Origin: Sphingobacterium sp. UT-1RO-CII-1
GTDB lineage: Bacteria; Bacteroidota; Bacteroidia; Sphingobacteriales; Sphingobacteriaceae
NCBI RefSeq assembly: GCF_026711005.1
Contig: NZ_JAPPVJ010000002.1
Span: forward strand, 1-64,000
Direction of reading: 5' to 3'
Length of the DNA stretch: 64,000 bases
Part shown: in pieces, positions 1 to 8,810 of the stretch
Layout of the letters: every line of letters starts with the position of its first letter
Position numbering within the stretch: the stretch's first letter is position 1
Program-made: the position numbers and the translations under genes
Notes under the pieces: model-generated
Database searches by the model: none
Seen by the model: only the letters and a program-made list of their open reading frames with translations
Told to the model about the DNA's origin: nothing

Positions 1-63
1 GGGGGGTGGGTGGGTCTGAACCAATCCCTCGCTCTCCGCAGCAAAACCTTCATCGAAACAGCA

Positions 64-99
64 AAATACCTAACTCTAGGTATTTCAGAATATTTTTTT
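64..99 (+). terminator. Hairpin with T run, probable terminator of an upstream gene
   Basis: Arms AAATACCT (64-71) and AGGTATTT (78-85) are perfectly complementary around a 6-base loop, and a seven-T run follows within about 10 bases. It would end a + strand transcript entering from before the window. The stem is AT-rich and the T run is not immediately adjacent, so it may be weak. Confidence 0.4.
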
Positions 100-133
100 A
101 GTCTCTAGTTTTGATAAACCAAAAAAATAAGAC

Positions 134-382
134 ATGAAAAAAAATACCACTTCTTCTCCTTTGGTATCAACTACTATGGGAACCCTATTAACTAAAAAGG
201 GGATACGGTTAGGGCGTAAAACATTTTATCTGTCCCTATTTATATTCTCTACAGCTTTTCTTTTTGCTTGCGATGATGATGAACCATATTGTTACTTAGA
301 TGAATATGGCGAGTATGTATGTGAAGAAGGAAGTCAGCCCGTCAGAAAACCTTCTAATGTTACAGCTCCAGGTATTAAATAA
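134..382 (+). CDS. Small acidic lipoprotein-like protein
   Basis: 82 residues, no recognised family. A basic N-terminus (about residues 1-30) precedes a hydrophobic stretch (31-45) ending in a lipobox-like LFAC with Cys46, then DDDE. Acidic residues directly after the lipidated cysteine resemble the surface-export signal of Bacteroidota lipoproteins, so surface exposure is possible. The mature part is only about 37 residues and has two more cysteines. The N-region is long for a signal peptide, so the ATG encoding Met15 (176) is an alternative start. A strong bidirectional hairpin lies directly downstream. Confidence 0.5.
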   Translation: MKKNTTSSPLVSTTMGTLLTKKGIRLGRKTFYLSLFIFSTAFLFACDDDEPYCYLDEYGEYVCEEGSQPVRKPSNVTAPGIK

Positions 383-407
383 ATGGGGAGATGATTCGAC
401 ATTATTG

Positions 408-470
408 ATATCAAATCTACATGCGGTATTTTATAAATAGGGCACCGTATGTAGATTTGATATAATTTTT
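408..470. terminator. Bidirectional terminator hairpin
   Basis: A perfect 15-bp stem (408-422 with 449-463) has additional CGGT/ACCG pairing inside and T-rich DNA after it on the + strand. It lies between the convergent genes ending at 382 and 481 and probably serves both. Confidence 0.7.
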
Positions 471-480
471 ATTTTACTCT

Positions 481-930
481 TTACAGTAGTAGGCTATTAA
501 TTGGTATATTAAAACGTAAAGACGTTGTAAAACCTTTTATGGGACGGAAATCTTTTTTATCAGAAATAGGAAATCCATAACCAAAATCCAATTCAATTAA
601 AGTCAGTATAGATAGTCCAACTTTTGGGCTTATTGTATAGGGTGTGAATTCTGTTCTAGCAAATGCACCCAGAATATATATATCCGTATAGTAGGTTGCT
701 GCTAATTCAGGGATTATTGTATGTTTTTTTTGTATCCAAGTGAAGTTAACCGTGGCGTCTAATTTTAATATATGCTTAGTGTTTATACTAGAAGCGTAAT
801 AAACCCCTGTTTTTAGAACACTTCCCTTTTGATATTGGTAGCTTACGGACGGACCAAAAATGTAATCTTGTGCTTGTAATTTAGTCGCCGCGGCTAATAA
901 TAAGCAGAGTGCTATTAAAGTAATTCTCAT
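481..930 (-). CDS. Outer-membrane beta-barrel-like protein
   Basis: 149 residues with a clear signal peptide (MRITLIALCLLLAAATKLQA, cleavage before QDYIFG). The mature part alternates polar and hydrophobic/aromatic residues in short segments typical of small outer-membrane barrels. No specific family recognised. It follows the gene at 942-2039 on the same strand after 11 bases, so the two are probably co-transcribed. Function unknown. Confidence 0.6.
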   Translation of the reverse strand: MRITLIALCLLLAAATKLQAQDYIFGPSVSYQYQKGSVLKTGVYYASSINTKHILKLDATVNFTWIQKKHTIIPELAATYYTDIYILGAFARTEFTPYTISPKVGLSILTLIELDFGYGFPISDKKDFRPIKGFTTSLRFNIPINSLLL

Positions 931-941
931 TTAATTTTCTC

Positions 942-2039
942 TTATTTACCAATGTCTTCTTTGAGCGTTTTCAATAGTTGATTTATACTTGCGGAATCTG
1001 TTATTTCTTCGTTAACCTCAAACTGCTGGTATTTTTCTTGTTCCGTATTTTTGAAGAGCACCGCCATGTCTGGCCTTCCTGCGTTGTCAAAGCTTACATA
1101 GCTTAATAGTGTTTCCTGGGTGTAGGGTATAACCAAATGTTCGAATATAGTTTCTATGGGCTTTTCAGTTTCTTTGGTAGCTGTGCTGAAGTATTGGTCT
1201 ATTTCTTCCAGTAAATCTTCAGCTTTGCCTCCATATTCAAAAGAAAACTGTGCGTAGAATTGAGACAGCAATTCGTGGTCAGATACCGGGCTGCGATCTT
1301 GGTTTGGAAGCATATTGTATTGACAAAGCTTATTATCTGCATTATAGTAGAATACAGAGCTTGAGTTGGGCGTGCCTTCTGCGACACGGTGCAGAATTGG
1401 CGGCGATTGCTGTACATGCTCTCCATTTCTAAAATAATCAGCTACTGCCCATCCTTCTTTTATGGAAAGGTTGACTTCATCCTTGCTGTCAAATGTTTTG
1501 ATAATTAGCTTGTTGTTTTTTATTTTAAAAGAAATACGATTAAAATAATGCATAGCAAACATATCTATTGTCAGCCCGTTTTTTTCCCCGTCTATATAAT
1601 GGTCTGTCAGTAGAAACCCAATCGCTGAGTTGCGGTATACATTACCTGTTACTACGGCATTGTTGACGTAAGTCGTTTTTAAGGTATATTCTATTGGTGG
1701 TTCGTATTGATCTTTTGCGATGAAGTCTACAGCATATTTGATTTTTAACTCTCCATTTTCGTAGTAATTGACAAAAGGAAATTCACCCAATAGTTTTTCT
1801 TGGGTCACTTCATAACCATTAAATGGTTTTCCATCTTTGAGCTCAAGTGTGTATACACTTTGGGGATTTTCGCTTATTAAAATTTTATCTGTCTCAATCA
1901 TATGTGTACGATGTTGATTTATTGTTCCGGGCCTGATTTCCTGGGCTTGTAAGGTATCATTGCCGGCCCCTATAATAGCGGACAGTAAAGCAAATATTGC
2001 TAATCTTCGCACTGCTCTATGCTTTAATTGCTTTTCCAT
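942..2039 (-). CDS. Secreted hypothetical protein with a YwqK/MORN-like segment
   Basis: 365 residues with a signal peptide of about 33 residues ending LQA-Q. Short segments such as LKDGKPFNGYEV and YYENGELKIKYA resemble the repeats of YwqK/MORN-variant proteins, but no full repeat array is visible. No catalytic motif recognised. It is followed 11 bases later by the small barrel gene and preceded by another barrel gene, suggesting a periplasmic or outer-membrane role. Confidence 0.55.
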   Translation of the reverse strand: MEKQLKHRAVRRLAIFALLSAIIGAGNDTLQAQEIRPGTINQHRTHMIETDKILISENPQSVYTLELKDGKPFNGYEVTQEKLLGEFPFVNYYENGELKIKYAVDFIAKDQYEPPIEYTLKTTYVNNAVVTGNVYRNSAIGFLLTDHYIDGEKNGLTIDMFAMHYFNRISFKIKNNKLIIKTFDSKDEVNLSIKEGWAVADYFRNGEHVQQSPPILHRVAEGTPNSSSVFYYNADNKLCQYNMLPNQDRSPVSDHELLSQFYAQFSFEYGGKAEDLLEEIDQYFSTATKETEKPIETIFEHLVIPYTQETLLSYVSFDNAGRPDMAVLFKNTEQEKYQQFEVNEEITDSASINQLLKTLKEDIGK

Positions 2040-2227
2040 AGTCCTTATTTTTTTACTAAGCTAAGATAAAATCAACTTTATTAAGTCTTTTTTTATTGTC
2101 ATTTTTTATTAAAGTCACCTGTTGTGATACTGTTTTACTTTTGCTTGGAGCACATTAAAGAAGGGTCATTCTTCTCGTTTTTTTTTGAGATGTATTCTTA
2201 ATTGTCTTATATATAAATGTTTATGGG

Positions 2228-3139
2228 TTAAAGATTGACGGTTATTCCTGCTGATGCATACGGAGATACCTGAAAATAATAATTGTTTTTATTTTGAAAC
2301 ATTGCTTTTAGCGTCCTATCTGAAAAATATGCTGATCGTATGCCATTTATTCCTAAGCGTATTGGGATATGAATGTTTTTATTTATTTTGATCTCGGGTT
2401 GTAGTGCAGCTATAATATATTGATGTGTAAATATAACGTCCTTTTCATCTTTTTTCAGTAGAGCGGTTTGTCCGTTCATTTCTCCAACCACAGATAAAGA
2501 GAGGTTTTTATGCATATTTAATCCTGCTTTTACTTCTAAACCATTGGTTAGTGCCAGTTTAAAATCTATATTACCTTGCATTCTCCAATTTACGTAAAGG
2601 GCTGGAAAAGCCATGGGGTATCCAAATGTACTATTAATCGCCAGACCTGCTCCTAAGTCTAGGTTAGGTGTCATTTCATATATAAATATAGCGCTCATAC
2701 TTCCTAAAACATGCTTTGCCCGTATATTTTTCAGTAGGCCTGTCGGAGCATATACGCCTGCGCCAACACTCATAATCATTGACCATCGATCGTTTATAGG
2801 TCTCATGTGATAGAGCGCTGCACTTAAATTTCCTATTTCGGGAATCACTAGTTCTTCCGTGAAATTTTTGTTTTTTAGGGATGCATAGGAGCCTGCAATA
2901 CCGACACCCCATACTACAGGTTTCTCATTTTCATCCAGGCGCATCGACAATGGAATATTTAAGCTCGCACTATAAACTATAGCCGATCCTTTTGTTGTGC
3001 CAATCCGTTCTCTTGGTGCTTCTCCTTTGTCCTGCCAATAGCTTGATTCTCCAAAATATTCAGTTTTTACTGTCAGCTGTGCATTTGCCTGCATGCTTAA
3101 GAATGTTATTAATAAGTAGATTATTTTTCTAAGTACCAT
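2228..3139 (-). CDS. Outer-membrane barrel-like protein
   Basis: 303 residues. The signal peptide covers about residues 1-20 (cleavage after NA, before QLTVK). The rest is rich in amphipathic beta segments with Tyr/Trp, several GAG-type turns, and a C-terminus (ASAGITVNL) compatible with a barrel closing strand. Family not recognised. It is divergent from the histidine kinase gene at 3277; the 137-bp gap would hold both promoters. Confidence 0.55.
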   Translation of the reverse strand: MVLRKIIYLLITFLSMQANAQLTVKTEYFGESSYWQDKGEAPRERIGTTKGSAIVYSASLNIPLSMRLDENEKPVVWGVGIAGSYASLKNKNFTEELVIPEIGNLSAALYHMRPINDRWSMIMSVGAGVYAPTGLLKNIRAKHVLGSMSAIFIYEMTPNLDLGAGLAINSTFGYPMAFPALYVNWRMQGNIDFKLALTNGLEVKAGLNMHKNLSLSVVGEMNGQTALLKKDEKDVIFTHQYIIAALQPEIKINKNIHIPIRLGINGIRSAYFSDRTLKAMFQNKNNYYFQVSPYASAGITVNL

Positions 3140-3276
3140 ATTTAATTCGTTCTGTTATTATTTTATGTCAGCAAAAGTGGGCAGACCATATAAAACAGGA
3201 AAACTTTTTTGACGGCTAGACGTTTGCTTATGACCGATGGATAGTGTAATTACTGTAAAAACAGCATCTTTGTATA

Positions 3277-4311
3277 ATGAATATTAACAATTTAGAGCGG
3301 TTCGATTTGTTTGTTTTCTTCGTATGGGCAGGTATAGCCATAGTACTAAGCGTTCAATTTTCAGAGCGGGCTTCGACTCTAGAAGCGGTAGCTTTTGCTT
3401 TTACTTCCGTTTTGGTTTTTTATCCTTTCAGCACTTACCTCAGTACAGTACTGCTTAAAAAAGCAATTAAAGAAAATAGGGTATTACCTTTTATTATTCA
3501 GTTTTGTTTAGTCTCTATGCTGATGGCAGGCTTTGTTTTAGGACTGTATATTGTCTTTAGCTACTTGGAAGATATTAATGTTTTTCCTAAATCACGATTA
3601 TTCGAGAATAGTGGAGGTATGCACCGTGACATCTTAGGGGCATTGGCGGCTGTCTCTCTTATTAATTTTGGTTTTTGTGGTCTACGTTTCTTTGAGGAAA
3701 ATTTACGATTACATAAAGTTATTATTGAAACTGAGCTTCAGGTATTGCAGGCGCAGATTACTCCTCATTTTATGTTTAATGTTCTCAATCATGTAAATAC
3801 TTTAATTAAGAAAGAACCTGATCTAGCATCAAACTTATTGTTGCAGTACACAGAAATTTTGCGCTACCAGTTATATGCAGGTCAACAGCCATTGATCAGC
3901 TTACAACAAGAGGTGAATTTTTTAAAAAACTTTATAGCTATCGAGCAAGTAAGATGGAAAAACACTCTTAATATCCGCTCTTCCTGGGATGTGGAAGAAG
4001 ATGATAAAAAATTATCTCCACTTTTACTTATCACTTTTATAGAAAATGCTTTTAAGCATGTATCGCGCTCTATATCACAGCAAGGTTTTATACATATCGC
4101 GCTCATTCAAAAGGATCATTTATTGATATTAAAGGTGGAAAACTCAACCTATACTGACCAATATGAACAAGCGAAATCTTTGTCTTCTTCGGGTTTAGGT
4201 TTAGAGAATATAAAAAAAAGATTGGAGATATTGTATCCGAATAAACATGTTTTAAAAGTTTCGAAACAGCAGGAAGGAATATTCCATATACATTTAGAGT
4301 TAACCGTATAA
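3277..4311 (+). CDS. LytS/YehU-type sensor histidine kinase
   Basis: 344 residues. Four hydrophobic segments in about the first 135 residues form the membrane sensor. The His_kinase domain follows, with the phospho-acceptor His164 in QITPHFMFNVLNH, and a HATPase domain with the N-box around TFIENAFKH and the G-box SSGLGLENIKKRLE. The ligand cannot be inferred. Two bases separate it from the LytTR response regulator, its obvious partner. The sequence just upstream of the ATG contains CATCTTTG, one mismatch from a TAnnTTTG -7 box; if used, the 5' leader would be very short. Confidence 0.9.
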   Translation: MNINNLERFDLFVFFVWAGIAIVLSVQFSERASTLEAVAFAFTSVLVFYPFSTYLSTVLLKKAIKENRVLPFIIQFCLVSMLMAGFVLGLYIVFSYLEDINVFPKSRLFENSGGMHRDILGALAAVSLINFGFCGLRFFEENLRLHKVIIETELQVLQAQITPHFMFNVLNHVNTLIKKEPDLASNLLLQYTEILRYQLYAGQQPLISLQQEVNFLKNFIAIEQVRWKNTLNIRSSWDVEEDDKKLSPLLLITFIENAFKHVSRSISQQGFIHIALIQKDHLLILKVENSTYTDQYEQAKSLSSSGLGLENIKKRLEILYPNKHVLKVSKQQEGIFHIHLELTV

Positions 4312-4313
4312 GC

Positions 4314-5066
4314 ATGAGTAAAATTAATATAGAAACGGAGGGACAGTCTTCGATGCGCTGTCTCATTGTGGATGATGAGATGTATGCTATTGAAGGAGTG
4401 GCGGACTATCTGGACGAAATCGGAGGGTTTAATATTGTTGCCAAATGTAGTTCTGCGATGGAAGCCATAGAAGTTTTAAAAACAGAGCATATTGATCTCT
4501 TGTTTCTCGATATCAATATGCCTCGTTTAACAGGGTTAGAGTTTTTAGAGCTTCTCGAAAACCCTCCCTTAACTATATTGACAACTGCCTATGCGGAATT
4601 TGCGTTAGATGGTTTCAGGCTTAATGTGGTAGATTATCTCTTGAAACCTTATAGTTTGCAGCGCTTTTTTACAGCCGTAAGTAAAGCACGGGAGTTATAT
4701 CAGTCTAAGTTGTTGCTGCAGAAGGATCAAAGCACTAAAGCTGTGACGATGTATATTCGGCAGGGGAGTGCCTATCAGCGCATTGAGTGGGAAGAGATCT
4801 TATTTGTTGAAGGCATGCAAAATTATTTAAAACTTTGTTTTAAGGATAAGGAATATATTATTCATCAGACAATGAGTTCTCTTGAAGATGTGCTACCGAA
4901 AGATAGTTTTTTTCGTATTCACAACTCCTATCTTGTCCATGTAAGGCATATAGACTCTATCTTTTCAAACCGTGTTATAGTCAAGGGGAAGGAGCTTCCT
5001 CTTTCTAAATATCGTCGAGAGGCTTTTTTTAATTCTGTTGTGTATAAAAATCTTATTAGCAAGTAA
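4314..5066 (+). CDS. LytTR family response regulator
   Basis: 250 residues. The receiver domain (about 14-130) has the acidic pocket D20/D21, the phospho-acceptor Asp66 in LFLDINMP, and the conserved lysine in LLKPYS. The LytTR DNA-binding domain (about 145-245) shows IRQGSAYQRIEWEEILFVEG and the typical SFFRIHNSYLVH motif. A second in-frame ATG at Met14 (4353) lies about 8 bases behind GGAGGG and starts exactly at the receiver domain, so it may be the real start. It pairs with the kinase upstream; the neighbouring envelope genes are plausible targets. Confidence 0.9.
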   Translation: MSKINIETEGQSSMRCLIVDDEMYAIEGVADYLDEIGGFNIVAKCSSAMEAIEVLKTEHIDLLFLDINMPRLTGLEFLELLENPPLTILTTAYAEFALDGFRLNVVDYLLKPYSLQRFFTAVSKARELYQSKLLLQKDQSTKAVTMYIRQGSAYQRIEWEEILFVEGMQNYLKLCFKDKEYIIHQTMSSLEDVLPKDSFFRIHNSYLVHVRHIDSIFSNRVIVKGKELPLSKYRREAFFNSVVYKNLISK

Positions 5067-5090
5067 AAAGGAGCATGGAGCTCCTTTTGC
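5066..5090 (+). terminator. Terminator after the LytTR regulator
   Basis: AAAAGGAGC (5066-5074) pairs with GCTCCTTTT (5080-5088) around a 5-base loop and is followed by a T-rich stretch. The symmetric A/T tracts allow use by the convergent gene as well. Confidence 0.7.
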
Positions 5091-5103
5091 TTTTATTTAC
5101 GTT

Positions 5104-5706
5104 TTAGAATTTATAGCCTACCGTTATATAAGCTGTTCGGTTTTTTAGCTTCGTTCCTTCGGGGGCACTGATATTATGAATGCCTATATCATAACCTGCG
5201 CCAATCCCCAATTTTCCCAGTGCTAATACGGCAGTAGCTCCTGCTCCGTAGTCTAATTTTTTCAGCCCTGTACTCTTAAAGGTTTTTTCATTCAGATTGT
5301 AGTCTTTAGTTTTTCCACCAATGCCATATGCTATATATGGACCTGCACCCATCAATAAATTGATGTCTTCTGTAAGAGGAAGCTTGTAAGTTAAGTGAAA
5401 GGGCATTTGCACGTAGGTGAGTGTCATGTTTAGCTTGCTTTCCTTAGATATATCTTTTTTTAATACCTTTTGCTGAAGATTTATGCTTGTCAGTAAATAC
5501 ATGTTTGTGCTAAGGGCAATATCTGCTGTTACTCCAAATTGATAACGAATAGCAGTTTTCATACCTTTTACATCACCCGATAATGCAGATAGATTAGCAC
5601 CTGCTTTAATTCCGAACTGGACTGGTTTTTCTTGTGCTTGCGTCATTTTCATGTTCACTAGAGATAGGGCTAAAACAGCCATAGCTGCTGATTTGACTTT
5701 ATTCAT
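5104..5706 (-). CDS. Porin-family outer-membrane protein (OMP_b-brl_2 type)
   Basis: Start placed at the ATG at 5704-5706, because the signal peptide MNKVKSAAMAVLALSLVNMK begins there; the longer frame to 5745 adds 13 residues with no role in export. The mature protein (about 178 residues) has the layout of Bacteroidota porin-family proteins: FGIKAGANLSAL at the start, repeated amphipathic strands, GAGPYIAYGIGGK, and a terminal YITVGYKF strand ending in Phe. Function unknown. A related protein is encoded at 26584-27228. Confidence 0.75.
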   Translation of the reverse strand: MNKVKSAAMAVLALSLVNMKMTQAQEKPVQFGIKAGANLSALSGDVKGMKTAIRYQFGVTADIALSTNMYLLTSINLQQKVLKKDISKESKLNMTLTYVQMPFHLTYKLPLTEDINLLMGAGPYIAYGIGGKTKDYNLNEKTFKSTGLKKLDYGAGATAVLALGKLGIGAGYDIGIHNISAPEGTKLKNRTAYITVGYKF

Positions 5707-6396
5707 TTTGTTGTGTTTAAATAATATATTTAAAACAAATATCATCTAGGTAAATCAAATGCTCGAATCTGTTTGACAGCTGGACATTTAGTGTTGATTG
5801 GTGGAGGATTAGGCTAACTTCTTCCCGCTACTTTAAGTAGCAAGCTTGTTGATTTCTATTTTTAATGGCTTCAATTGGTTATAGATGATATTATCTGCAT
5901 GATAGGTATTTCAGGCAGTTAGTCGATCCGTTCGGCTTTTTAAAGAGAACTTTCCCAATTTTCTTCGTTTTATGTAGGCGGCCGCTCCCCATGAATGTTT
6001 ATTGGTTAGAAAGGCAATAAATTTATGACTAAAAGAGTCTTTAGTATAATAGTATAAGGTGAAACACTTATTTTACTACTTACATTACTCAAAGTCTCAT
6101 AAAGATTATTTATATTAGTCATATCATTTCTTACGATAAAGTAATCAATTTGTCAACTACCTTTTTGAACTATTACTATAAGATATGACCCCATAGTTGA
6201 ATACGATAAGTTTACACGTAGCTAAGCGAATTAGAGACTATTAAGCCAATTTTACAGATGAATAAAAGGACATGCGACTTATCGACTCCTTTAGTGTCTC
6301 GGAAATTATATTTTTAAAAAAGTTAAATTTAAATTTTTGTGAATTTTTACGACTATAATTATATTTATTATTAACCAATATAGATTTTTCAAAGAT
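5707..6396. other. Gene-free stretch, 690 bp
   Basis: No supported gene. It contains a fragment of an Rpn nuclease gene (listed separately) and a small hairpin CTACTTTAAGTAG near 5828. The last 300 bp are very AT-rich and should hold the promoter of the S41 peptidase gene. An antisense open frame over 6241-6471 is low-complexity, lysine/asparagine-rich and not credible. Confidence 0.5.
5938..5982 (+). pseudogene. Short remnant of an Rpn nuclease gene
   Basis: About 45 bp match the 5' part of the Rpn genes at 29339-29382 and 33375-33418 with only a few differences. They encode FKENFPNFLRFM and then a stop where the intact genes read Y-A-E. No flanking homology to the Rpn genes is visible, so this is a relic of a former copy or a recombination scar. 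Confidence 0.6.
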
Positions 6397-8667
6397 ATGG
6401 GTAGCAAGAAATATTTTAAACGATTTGTTTTTCTTTTTTTTTACTTTTCTATAATTATATCTTGTGCCCAAGAACCAAAGTTGTCATATAGAGAGGGATA
6501 TAACTTAAGTTTTGAACAAGTTGAATTTAATCAACCGATCTATTGGCATGTACTTGGAAACAATAACTACCTAAACTATCTAGATTCAGTTCATGTAAAA
6601 CATGGTAAGTATTCAGCGGTTTTAGAGTCAAGAGGGAACTCATACAAGCAATTAAAAACATGGGTATTTATGTTACCTGACCACTTGGAGGGGAAAGAGA
6701 TAACACTTTCAGGATATATAAAAACCGAAAATATTCTCAATGGATTCGCAGCATTAATGATTAGAATAGATCCGGCAGTTGCTTATAATATAATGGAGAA
6801 ACAGGCGGTAAATGGTACAACTGATTGGAAAGAATATCGGATTAGTTTACCTCTGCAGCCTGAGAAGACAAAAAGTATAGCAATTGGTGGGCTTTTAGTA
6901 GGAGATGGTAAAGCTTGGTTTGACGATTTTAAAGTCTTTGTTGATGGGAAAGATATTACTCTTTTAGAAAAAAAAGATTATCCGGCTTCGACGGACAAAG
7001 AATTTAATCATGGAAGTAAGATCAATACATCCGACATAAGTAGTGCTAAAGCAGAAAATCTCATCTTATTAACTAAAATTTGGGGTTTTCTAAAATATCA
7101 TCATCCAAAAATTGCAAAGGGAGAATTAAATTGGGATTACGAGTTATTTAGGTTTTTGCCTCAATATTTGCCTGTCAATTCATCTAAAGAAAGAGATATG
7201 TTACTTGTCAATTGGATAGAAAATCTAGGACAATTAAATACTTTAGCTCAACCTAAACAGGATAACCTAAAGATATTTTTAAGTAACAATATTGATTGGA
7301 TTAAAACAGGTCCATTTTCTTCTGACTTAAAGAACAAACTTATACAAGTTTATGAAAATCGATGGAATGAAGCTAATAATCATTATTATATTGGAATTGG
7401 ACACGATACAGAAAAACCTATTTTTAAGAATGAGGCTGCTTACGAAAATATGCCCTATCCAGATGCTGGTTTTCGATTACTCTCGTTAATGCGGTATTGG
7501 AATATTATTCAGTATTATTTTCCTTATAGAAATTTGATAGACAAAAACTGGGAAAAAGTCTTAGAGGAATATTTGCCACAATTTATACATTCCAAAAACG
7601 AATTAGAATATGAATTGGCTGCTTTAAGATTAATCTGTGAAATTGGAGATTCTCATGCTAACATATGGTCAGGCGCTGACAAAATAGCTCAATTAAAGGG
7701 AGATTATTTTTCACCATCCAAAGTTGAATTTGTAGAAAAACAACTAGTCGTTACCGATCACTATGGAGTAGGGCCCTATAACTATGGAGTAGGGCCCTAT
7801 ATACATACTCCTTTTAAATTGGGAGATATTATTACACATATTAATGATAAGAAAGTTGAAGATCTTGTAGATAGTTTAAAAATACTTTATTCAGGATCCA
7901 ATGATCGAACCATAAAAAGAGATTTAGCGCACGAAATTCTGAGATCACCACATACAAAATTGCTCGTCACTTTTATAAGTAACGGACAGACTTTTCGAAA
8001 AGAGATAACGTTGTATCTTCGTAACCAGCTTAACATACGGGATGTTTATCTCAAAGAGTCAAGGGAAAGTTACTTCAAAGTTTTAGAGTCAAATGTTGGA
8101 TATATTAATACAAGTTCATTTTTACCAAAGCATGTCTCTGAATTAAGGGAAAAATTGAAAGATACTAGAGGAGTAATTATTGATTTAAGGCATTCAACAT
8201 CAGGAGCAGATATTTATGCATCTTTAGGGGCATTATTCATTGAAAGTTCAGTTCCATTCGTCAGACCTACTGTTATGAATATAAATAAACCAGGTGAGTT
8301 TATTTTGCGTTCGCCAAACCAAATTGAACCCTCAGAGGATACTTATCGAGGAAAAGTAGTTGTACTGGTCAATGAAAACACTCAGAGTTCGCAAGAATAT
8401 ACAGCAATGGTACTTAGAGCAGGGGTAAATACGAGTTTATTGGGGACCTCTACAGCTGGCGCTGACGGTAACATGTCACCCTTCAAACTACCTGGTGGAT
8501 TATCTACTTCAATATCAGGAATTGGTATATTGTATCCAGATGGTAAGCAAACGCAAAAAATTGGGATTATCCCGGATGTTTTGGTAGAAAGAAGTATTAA
8601 TGCTATTGTAAGCGGAGAGGACGAATTGTTGGAAAAAGCAATTAAAATTATAAAGAATGTTCAATAA
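6397..8667 (+). CDS. S41 family peptidase lipoprotein
   Basis: 756 residues. The N-terminus (MGSKKYFKRF followed by a hydrophobic run to IISC, Cys23) is a lipoprotein signal. Residues about 25-190 look like a carbohydrate-binding-type beta sandwich (AWFDDFKVFVDG). About 210-450 form the helical region common in Bacteroidota S41 peptidases, then comes a PDZ-like part around 470-545 and the tail-specific protease domain to the end. VLVNENTQSSQEY carries the probable nucleophile (Ser664 or Ser665), followed by LLGTSTAGADG. Probably a cell-surface or periplasmic protease. A perfect 7-residue tandem repeat sits before the PDZ-like part. Confidence 0.8.
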   Translation: MGSKKYFKRFVFLFFYFSIIISCAQEPKLSYREGYNLSFEQVEFNQPIYWHVLGNNNYLNYLDSVHVKHGKYSAVLESRGNSYKQLKTWVFMLPDHLEGKEITLSGYIKTENILNGFAALMIRIDPAVAYNIMEKQAVNGTTDWKEYRISLPLQPEKTKSIAIGGLLVGDGKAWFDDFKVFVDGKDITLLEKKDYPASTDKEFNHGSKINTSDISSAKAENLILLTKIWGFLKYHHPKIAKGELNWDYELFRFLPQYLPVNSSKERDMLLVNWIENLGQLNTLAQPKQDNLKIFLSNNIDWIKTGPFSSDLKNKLIQVYENRWNEANNHYYIGIGHDTEKPIFKNEAAYENMPYPDAGFRLLSLMRYWNIIQYYFPYRNLIDKNWEKVLEEYLPQFIHSKNELEYELAALRLICEIGDSHANIWSGADKIAQLKGDYFSPSKVEFVEKQLVVTDHYGVGPYNYGVGPYIHTPFKLGDIITHINDKKVEDLVDSLKILYSGSNDRTIKRDLAHEILRSPHTKLLVTFISNGQTFRKEITLYLRNQLNIRDVYLKESRESYFKVLESNVGYINTSSFLPKHVSELREKLKDTRGVIIDLRHSTSGADIYASLGALFIESSVPFVRPTVMNINKPGEFILRSPNQIEPSEDTYRGKVVVLVNENTQSSQEYTAMVLRAGVNTSLLGTSTAGADGNMSPFKLPGGLSTSISGIGILYPDGKQTQKIGIIPDVLVERSINAIVSGEDELLEKAIKIIKNVQ
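7760..7801 (+). repeat. Perfect 2 x 21-bp tandem repeat inside the S41 peptidase gene
   Basis: Units 7760-7780 and 7781-7801 are identical and keep the frame, duplicating a YGVGPYN-type heptad. Perfect identity suggests a recent slippage event. Each unit contains the palindrome AGGGCCCT. Confidence 0.9.
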
Positions 8668-8810
8668 TATTAGTGTGCTTAAGTTTGAACTTTTTAATTC
8701 TCACAAAGAAGACAATGAAATTGTGAAGGAGGGGAATGATAAATACTCTGTACAACCAATTAAGTTAGTATTTTGTTTATCTTAGTTCGACAAGCATATT
8801 TTTTATTATA

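Noticed and set aside
6241..6471. 76-codon - strand frame overlapping the S41 peptidase start
   Set aside because: Low-complexity Lys/Asn-rich translation of AT-rich DNA, overlapping a well-supported gene on the other strand.
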